64,000 bases of DNA from NCBI GenBank assembly GCA_037367355.1, contig CM074697.1:2108001-2172000 (forward strand). Direction: 5' to 3'. How positions within the stretch are numbered: position 1 is the stretch's first letter; the number at the start of each line of letters is the position of its first letter. Made by a program: the position numbers and the translations under genes. Source of the stretch: Neoscytalidium dimidiatum. Its lineage: Eukaryota > Ascomycota > Dothideomycetes > Botryosphaeriales > Botryosphaeriaceae. Positions 57,046 through 64,000 of the stretch are shown piece by piece. The notes under the pieces were generated by a model. The model ran no database searches, was not told where the DNA came from, and saw only the letters and a program-made list of their open reading frames with translations.

Positions 57046-58272
57046 CATCAGCTTCAGCATCTGGCGGTGGGGTAAGCAGGCAGGCGGTGGGCAACGCGTG
57101 TATGAACTGTTAAAAATAATTGCTCGGGATATGGGATACTGTAACTGGCCCGTTAGGGAGGGCGTTCAAGGCGCAGGCTGAACATTGTGTGTGGCTCAGC
57201 AGCGGGTTCATGGGCACGCGACAGAGCTAGGCGCATGCGGCATTCGGCGGAAAGAACGGGGCTGTCTTGGGGAGCTTTGACGATTGAGAGTGCGCCGCGC
57301 GAGAACAGTGTAGCAGTGCTTAGTAGATAGCTGAACAACGCATCCAACTGAACCGTGATCTGGACTGCGTTCTCTCGTCAGGGCGGTGGTCTCCTGAGGC
57401 GTGCGGTGCCTGGAGCGGTAGGACGGCCACCGCACGGGCCGGGGGCAGCACTGGCACAAGGACTATTGTATTGTATACCCTTGTTCCACCGAGCAAAACC
57501 GGCTCCGCAAGCATCGTAATAGCGAGGCAGAAGCCTACAACGACTCGTAGGGAGCTGAGGCGGGTGGCCGGACGTAGGTGCCGCTGATGTGGCTGGACGT
57601 TTATATCCGGACTGCTGCTTCGGCCAACTCCCTACTACTGCGATGCATGCGAGGTTGCCGCCATCCCGATTCTGCTGCCACCAGCCGCGCTGGTGCCCCG
57701 GCGGGAATAGCGCGGCGAACACGCAGGCTCGAAGAGGCCTGGCGCGCGTCGATGCGGGCCCTTTTCGTGCGGATCGGAAAACCGGCGTGCCTGAACAGGG
57801 CGAGTGAGCTGTCTCTGTGTGGCCGGGCAGGGCTGCAGCAACGGCGCAGGAGGTCGTGGCCGGATGGAGCCCAGCGCGAGCGTGGAAGGCTCGGCTGGCG
57901 GCGGGCCGCGAGTCAAGCGGCCGTGGCAGGCACGGGACGCAGGCACCCTCGCACTCTCTCACGCTTGCGCCCTCGCGCCCTCGCGCGCACGCGCAGGCGC
58001 AGGCGCAGGCGCAGGCGCGGGCACGGGCACGGGCACGGGCGCAAACCGCACTCGGGCCGTACCTTCCTCCGGGCTGGGAGCTGGGCGCTGGGCGCTGGGC
58101 TCCTCTCACGTGCTGTGGGGCGGCTGGCCGTTTCCTCGTCCAGCGACTCTCTCCGCGCGCCGCCTTTCCTCGTCCTCCCGCCCGCCTACCGCCTAACTTA
58201 CTGCCGGCGGTCGTCTCTGCCCTCGCGCGCGTCTCCAAAACCCCTCCAGCGGCCTGCCTGCCCCCGCCTGCC
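57046..58272. other. Intergenic region after SCAP, with hexamer minisatellite
   Basis: About 1.2 kb. A GC-rich minisatellite lies at 57991-58042. Open frames up to 320 codons on both strands are products of this GC-rich, low-complexity composition. No gene supported. Confidence 0.45.
57991..58042. repeat. GC-rich hexamer minisatellite
   Basis: Four to five units of GCAGGC followed by about three units of ACGGGC, about 230 bp upstream of the start codon of the BED/Zn2Cys6 regulator. Two related hexamers side by side suggest slippage and then drift. Confidence 0.85.
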
Positions 58273-61200
58273 ATGGGCCGCAAGCCGAACCAGCTCATCC
58301 TCGAGTTCTTCGAGCGCGGCCCGAAGCTCGAGGATGCCAGCAACCGCTACCAGCACACCTGTCGCTCGTGCGGCGAGAAGGTTGGTGTGCCTCGTCCCGG
58401 CGCCCGCTCCTCGCCAGCTGCCCTCTCACCGCTTCCTCCGCGCGACCTACGCTTACTCCACACACACTGACTCTCACCGCAGTTTCCCAAGGGCCGCATC
58501 GACACGCTGACCGCGCATCTGGTGAAGAAGTGTCCCGCCCTCACGGCCCAGGATCGCCAGCGCGCCATCCTACAATTCCATGACCTTCCCGTCCCCGATC
58601 TCCCGCCGCCGCACTCGTCCTCGTCCACCCAGGGGTCTGCACACCAAGTGACTGCTCCCCAGAAGAATGGCGCCCAGAATCTCAGCCAGCCCATGACATT
58701 ACCCTACGCCGCGCCCAAGGCGGGCATGTCACGCCTCGAGGCTCTCGCTGAAGTATCGCGCCAGCGCCTGGACCTGTCCGGCCAGCGCATTCCCACGCCC
58801 GACCCGGACCAGCTTCCCGAGCGACGCGGCTCTATGCGCGACGATGCTATGCAGAACCCAGGCACTGTGTACGAGGACTTTCTGGTGCAGGACCACGACC
58901 CCAAGCCCAACGCCGACGCGAATGGCACCGCAGTAGATGCACCATGTGCGTTAATCCCAGCCTCCCGCCTGCATGTGCCGGGGAGCGAGGCTGCCCCGCC
59001 AATCATGTTCCATGGCCTGAAGCATTCGCCCGCATGCTCCGTACGCGCCAGCTGCACCACGAGCTCTCTGGCAAATCGCGTCGTGGCTAAATTCCTCTGG
59101 GCGAATGCTTCGTGGCCGTACCGTGGACCCTGTGCTATAGGCGGCAGCCTCGCTTCCACCTTTGGCCCGCGCAAGAGTCAGTGCCCTGTGATTTCGAGAT
59201 GCTAATTGCCTCGCAGCAGCACACACTCCCGAGACATCTGGCGGACAGCCGCCGCAGTCCATTTACCAGTACGAGCACCTACCAACCGGCTCGCCGCATC
59301 CCGCCGGCACTCCGATACCGCCGGCATCATCCACACCACCCAACTCTACACTTCCGCCCGCTTCCTCGGCTGCATCCGCCCCGGCACATCCCCACCCTTC
59401 ATCCTTGGTCATGGCCGCATCTGCAGCCGAAGAGCTGCGCGCCAACATGCCGAACGCGAACCATTCCATGGACCCGGCCGGTGGCGCAAACGACGCAGCT
59501 TTTTCTCAACAATCTCGCACTGGAATTTGGGCCTCGATAGACCCGGTTCTGCAACTCCAGGATGCCACAAGAGAACACGAGCCGCACAGTCCGTCCCCGA
59601 ACGCGGCATCCGCCACCTATCATAGGCCGATAGCAATCAACCCAAACGGCCAACAAGCTCATTTTACTACCGACTTCAGCATGAACCCTAAGCCGGCGAA
59701 GCCGAAAGTGAGAGGCCGGTTTTCCGACTCTCGTCGGAAGGAGGTTCAGGAGGTCAGGAAGCGTGGCGCTTGCATTAGATGCCGCATGTTGAAGAAGCCG
59801 GTATGTTATTTCATTTGTTCTGAGACATGGTTACTAGGTATTGATGTTCCCAGTGTTCCGGCGAGAGTCCTTGCAGCACTTGCCAGAATGTCGAGAGCGC
59901 GCGGTTGTGGAAACATCCTTGCATCCGCACTCGTATAGCCGAAGAGTTCAACCTGTACTCAGCAGGGTTACATTCTGTCCTCGCTTTTCACTCCATCAGC
60001 TCGGCCAAGGCAAACATGCATTTTGAGCACATTCCAGGCAGGATCGAGGCGCGGCTGCTGGAGGTAGAGCCTACGATGTACACGACGTTCACCACGCTGA
60101 AAGGTCTCCGAGGCGTTAACGGACCCATCGACCCGCAACTAGTCGCCTCGGGTCTATCCATGGAGAGTATGCAGGATGTGGAGATCATCGATCCTGATGT
60201 CGAGGATATCGGCGGGAAGCTGGAGTCGTACATGAAGCGTGTCGGGCCCACGATCTACGAGGCGGAGAGTTCGCCGTTCATGAAGCCCACTCTTCTAATG
60301 GCGTACCGGCTAAGTCTGGAAAACAAGGAAGGAATGGAAAGCAAAGAAAGCCTCCTCTCGAAGGTCCTGGAGTTGTGGGTGGCGACCAGGATCTTGGCCG
60401 AACCAAACCTGAAGTTCCAGCTTTTCTTCAACCATACCCAACCTCCTTTCAAGGATCCTGTTATCATGACCCCACAGGACTTGGACTCGGTACCTCAGTC
60501 ATCTCGCTTCCCTATCGAGCCGAACACACACGCAGAGGCATACAAGCTCATTGATGCACAAATACTTGGGGCTATGGAGAAGCGCGCAGCAAACCTCAGC
60601 AAGTTTGTCATGAACGACTTGGAGAGACGTCTTCTACAGCGTCAACAAGCAAACCCGTTCGAGACGTTCTTGGTCTCCATGATCCTGCTGGCTTGCGTTG
60701 AGCGCATGTGTTGGCTTTTCAAGCGATGGGAGAATCCTGCACAAGTCCCTGGTCGGACGTACAGCGTACCGCCACCGGATCTCAAGACTGAATTAGAGAG
60801 GAGTATCAATGCTGCGAACGCTGCTGCAAGTGCTGCCGAAAATGCTGCGACCAGTGCGGACCAGAATGTCACCATGACAGATGCCCCATCTTCGCAAGAC
60901 GTCGCTCCAGCTGTGCAGACAACGGCACAGGCAGCGGCTGATGCGGTCAACGCACTCTTTTCGCAGCCCCATCCGAACCGGTGGCCACTTGACAAGCCGC
61001 CGGCATCCTATAGTCAGCAAGGAGAAAGGTTCAGCGACATCCTCCACATGTTGCTCAAGATGCGTGGTGTCCCTCCCAAGACCACGACAGAACCCATTAC
61101 CAACATTGTCGTGCCGATTGACAACATGACGAACAACCAAACAACTAATGCTACAATCAACCCCAAATCGGACGCGCTGGCTAAGGAATGGTTTGCCGAG

Positions 61201-61344
61201 GTCAAGATCACTCCCATGTACCTTGCCGAGCGCCGTAATGCAGTCTTCGTTGGCAACGACCCGCGCGAATGGGAATGCTTCTACGTCAGCAAGATCCTCG
61301 TCCACAACGGCATCGTGGAGGGGACCGGACGACTCGTGCCTTAG
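58273..61344 (+). CDS. Transcription factor with BED-like finger and Zn2Cys6 cluster
   Basis: Four exons (58273-58380, 58483-58945, 59217-59800, 59854-61344) give 881 residues. The N-terminus (MGRKPNQLILEFFERGPKL, then CRSCGEKFPKGRIDTLTAHL and VKKC) is a C2-H-C finger of the BED/hAT type. The Zn2Cys6 cluster is at about 376-410: RKRGACIRCRMLKKP then CSGESPCSTC, with an unusually long final spacing before HPCIRTRIAEEFNLYSAG. The C-terminal 450 residues are helical (SLLSKVLELWVATRILAEPN, FETFLVSMILLACVERM), followed by a Ser/Ala/Thr-rich insert and an end domain with PMYLAERRNAVFVGNDPREW. It probably binds DNA in the nucleus; the target is unknown. Exon 3 has a tandem CAGCAG acceptor, so 880- and 881-residue forms are possible. 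Intron 2 is 271 bp. Confidence 0.85.
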
Positions 61345-61563
61345 CTCCGAACCGATTGTACACACTAAGCCTCCCTCTACCATGAGGAAGGAAGGATATT
61401 CGCATTTTCCTTCTTGTCTGTGTTCCTGCATATTGTTCCTTTATTTCCCCTCGGTTTCTCAGCGGGCATTTCACGGAGAGAAACGGCGTCATTGAATGGA
61501 GGATTTCTTTGCTCCAGGAGCGAGGTTGAATAGGCTATGGCTTTTGGCTTTTGGCGTGGCGCG

Positions 61564-61596
<33 letters not shown>

Positions 61597-62137
61597 GGCA
61601 TCATCCTGGATACCCGCCACGGCCCAACAGACACGACAGTTCTTTGCTCTTGTGTGCGTGTGAGTGTACTCTCAGCGAGGCGTGCGTGGCGTGGAGTGTG
61701 GTAAAGGAATTCACAGTTATCGGGTTTTTGCTTTTGCTGTTTGCTTTAGCTTGCGCTTTACCATCCTCTCCTTCTCTCTTCTTTACGCAGTGTCACGGAG
61801 ATACACGATCACGGATAGATGTAGGATATGAAACCACTTAGCCTCGATCAAAATAGACGGTGAATCTAAGAAAGAAAAGAGAGTTTGCAAGGTGTAGGGT
61901 TTTCGCGGCCGGGCCAGGCAGGGCCGTGATGTGCTGCAGGGTTGCATGTGGAGGGTGACGCCAGGTCCTCGGGATGTTGTGCGATCTCTGCGCGAGTCAT
62001 GCTGCTCGGCCCCGCCAGGGACCAGGTACACGACCCCACGTTTCATCGCGCGTCTTTCTCACTCCACATCTCTCTCGACGCTTTTCGTCAGCTTCCCACA
62101 CACGTCTTAAGTCTCGACACCCACCATTTCACCCACC
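61345..62137. other. Intergenic region before the HAD gene
   Basis: About 790 bp with a CT microsatellite at 61565-61588. No further gene seen. Confidence 0.45.
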
Positions 62138-63232
62138 ATGGCGGCTCAGACCAAGTACGTCCCGCTCTTCCCTACCAATTGCTCGTAAACAACACCACGC
62201 CGTGTCCCACATCGACGAGAAGCAGAAATTCCGCTCTCTGGCTCACTCCGCCTAAAACCAACCTCACTGCTCACCCTCTTACCCGTCCATCCCCTCAATC
62301 CCTCAGTGCACCCATTCTAACGCTAGCTCCCCGCGCCAAATAGATCTCGACCGCCCCCACCCGTCCGCGCCTGCCTCTTCGACATGGACGGCCTCCTCCT
62401 CGACACCGAAGACCTCTACACCATCGTCACCAATCAGCTCCTGCACCGCTACGGCAGGCCCTCGCTGCCCTGGTCCATCAAGGCCCAGCTGCAAGGGCGG
62501 CCGGGCCCCGAAGCCTCGCGCATCTTCCACGCCTGGGCGCAGCTGCCGATCGCGCAAGACGAGTACGCGGCCGAGCAGGCCCGCCTGCAGCGCGAGCTGT
62601 TCCCCAGCGCGAAGCCGTTGCCCGGCGTGGAGCGGCTGCTGGACGACCTGGGACGCGGGACGGACGGCAGCGTGAAGGTCGCGCTCGCGACGAGCAGCCA
62701 TGCGGCGAACTTCAGGCTCAAGACGGCGCACGTGGGCGCGCTGTTCGACGTCTTCCCCGAGGAGTGCCGCGTCTTGGGGGACGACGAGCGGATCGGGAAG
62801 GGCAGGGGCAAGCCCGCGCCGGACATCTACCTGCTGGCGTTGCGGACGGTGAACGAGCGGTTGAGGAGGGAGGAAGGGGCGAGCGAGGAGGAGCTCATCC
62901 GGCCGGAGGAGTGCTTGGTGTTCGAGGATAGCGTGCCGGGCGTCGAGGCGGGGCGGCGGGCGGGCATGCAGGTCGTGTGGGTTCCGCATCCCGGGTTGAG
63001 GGAGGAATATAGGGGGAGGGAGGAGGAGGTGCTGGCGGGGTTGACGGGCGAGCACAAGGAGGTGGAGGATGTGGGGGAGGCGTTGGCGGAGGGGAACGAG
63101 AGGGTGGTCGAGAGCGAGACGGGCGTGAAGAGGAGAGATGGGAAACCGGGGGAGATTGGAGACGGGTGGGACGTGCTGCTGGAGTCGTTGGAAAATTTCC
63201 CGTATGAGAGGTTTGGCATTAAGGTCGTTTGA
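62138..63232 (+). CDS. HAD-superfamily phosphatase (HDHD1 / pseudouridine-5'-phosphatase-like)
   Basis: A 17-nt exon (62138-62154) and a long exon (62344-63232), separated by a 189-bp intron, give 301 residues. HAD motif 1 is CLFDMDGLLLDTED, with the nucleophile Asp19 and acid/base Asp21; motif 2 is ALATSSHAANF; motif 3 Lys is in GKGRGKPAPDIYL; motif 4 is ECLVFEDSVPGVEAGRRAGM. The cap between motifs 1 and 2 (YGRPSLPWSIKAQLQGRPG) matches the HDHD1/YKL033W-A branch, whose human member removes phosphate from pseudouridine 5'-phosphate. DOG-type sugar phosphatases are the close alternative. The C-terminal 70 residues are Glu/Gly/Val-rich, more than in relatives. Confidence 0.88.
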
Positions 63233-64000
63233 TCGAAGGACCGTGGTCGGAGATCTTTGGGCTAAGAAGGGAATGCGAGAGAGATTATAGAGTAGAATCT
63301 GCATTGCCGGTATTGATTTTGCATGCCGAATGGCCTTGGGAGACAGCAGGTATATACTATTACTTGATACGATAAAGCATACATATTACAAAGCGCCCAT
63401 CACTCCGTCATCAGTGTTTGTCGACTTTTTCCTACTCGTAACTTTTATTACAAGTGGTATTGAAATATTTATAACTTCAGCAACTAACTTGAGCTAACTC
63501 TTCCCAGTCCCATTGTTGACATTGTCCACACTCACGTAGCTGAACTTAGTCAGCCTTTCTTGGAAAATGAGACCTTTATATGCACATTTCTTTATGGCAG
63601 TAATGTGAGGGTCCACGGACTCGGAGAGCGGGAAGGCATTATATCTTCGTCTAAGGAGGAACCAGACGCTTTCGACATCAAAAGAAAATCTCTTCACAAC
63701 AACAGGGCTTTTGCATCTGGAACTTGCGGTTGTCGAAAAGAAGACCAGCTAAAACACTTTTTGGGTCTCTCAAGTTCGTCTGAGTCTCTGCCCACAGTGG
63801 TCATTAATCGTCTTCAAAACATTGGTATTTTGTTGTGATTGAAGATACTTCATGCTCCAACCAGATTCTACCCCTTCTCCAAAAACGAATTCTGGTTGAA
63901 TCACGTATAATATTCAAGAGTTCTTCAGGAGGATAAATCTTAAATTTTCTGAACATATAGAGTTGCAAAGAGGATGAGTAATTAAAGCAGACTTTCACTA
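63233..64000. other. Intergenic, AT-rich window end
   Basis: About 770 bp with no recognisable gene; composition turns AT-rich after about 63300. Confidence 0.4.

Noticed and set aside
57378..58510. Open frames of 310-321 codons on both strands
   Set aside because: Driven by the GC-rich minisatellite and Arg/Ala/Cys-rich composition; the real gene begins at 58273 in a different frame.

Overview
The window is nuclear DNA from a filamentous ascomycete (Pezizomycotina; Dothideomycetes is my best guess, low certainty). The evidence is many short GT-AG introns (about 45-270 bp), fungal-specific families (DASH subunit Dad3, Zn2Cys6 regulators, a fungal SCAP, a roughly 1000-residue GH35 beta-galactosidase, an Nrc2/Fpk1-type AGC kinase) and housekeeping genes of ordinary ascomycete type. 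I rebuilt the gene models by joining exons on both strands; each listed multi-exon CDS closes in frame.

Layout. 0-13 kb is compact and GC-rich: a taspase-like Ntn hydrolase (-), ARP3 (+), a Tbf1/TRF-like telobox Myb protein (+), TAF10 (+), the mitochondrial ribosomal protein uS19m/RSM19 (-) and MRE11 (+). 15-18 kb is one long gene for an uncharacterised 1039-residue protein. A 4.3-kb pyrimidine- and microsatellite-rich gap leads to the AGC kinase (22.4-24.6 kb), followed by DAD3 (27 kb). 27.6-31.1 kb is gene-poor, with one broken or tiny gene and a compact structured element. 31-40 kb carries the secreted beta-galactosidase (-), TFIIH subunit TFB4 (-) and an MFS transporter (+). 40-49 kb is the accessory part: one or two small secreted protein genes and a decayed locus made of an MFS permease remnant, an arylsulfatase remnant and a broken Zn2Cys6 regulator. 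49-64 kb is conserved again: GIR2 (-) and ACL4 (+) head to head, the SREBP-activating protein SCAP (+), a BED-like plus Zn2Cys6 regulator (+) and a HAD phosphatase (+).

How it fits together. Most genes are unrelated housekeeping genes (actin nucleation, TFIID, TFIIH, telomere and break repair, mitochondrial translation, kinetochore, ribosome assembly, sterol sensing). Divergent pairs sharing short promoters are RSM19/MRE11, TFB4/MFS and GIR2/ACL4. The most informative non-routine signals are the decayed MFS-arylsulfatase-regulator locus, which looks like a divergent gene pair fused by one deletion, and the compact multi-hairpin element at 27.84-27.90 kb. No CRISPR array, rRNA, convincing tRNA or intact transposon was seen.
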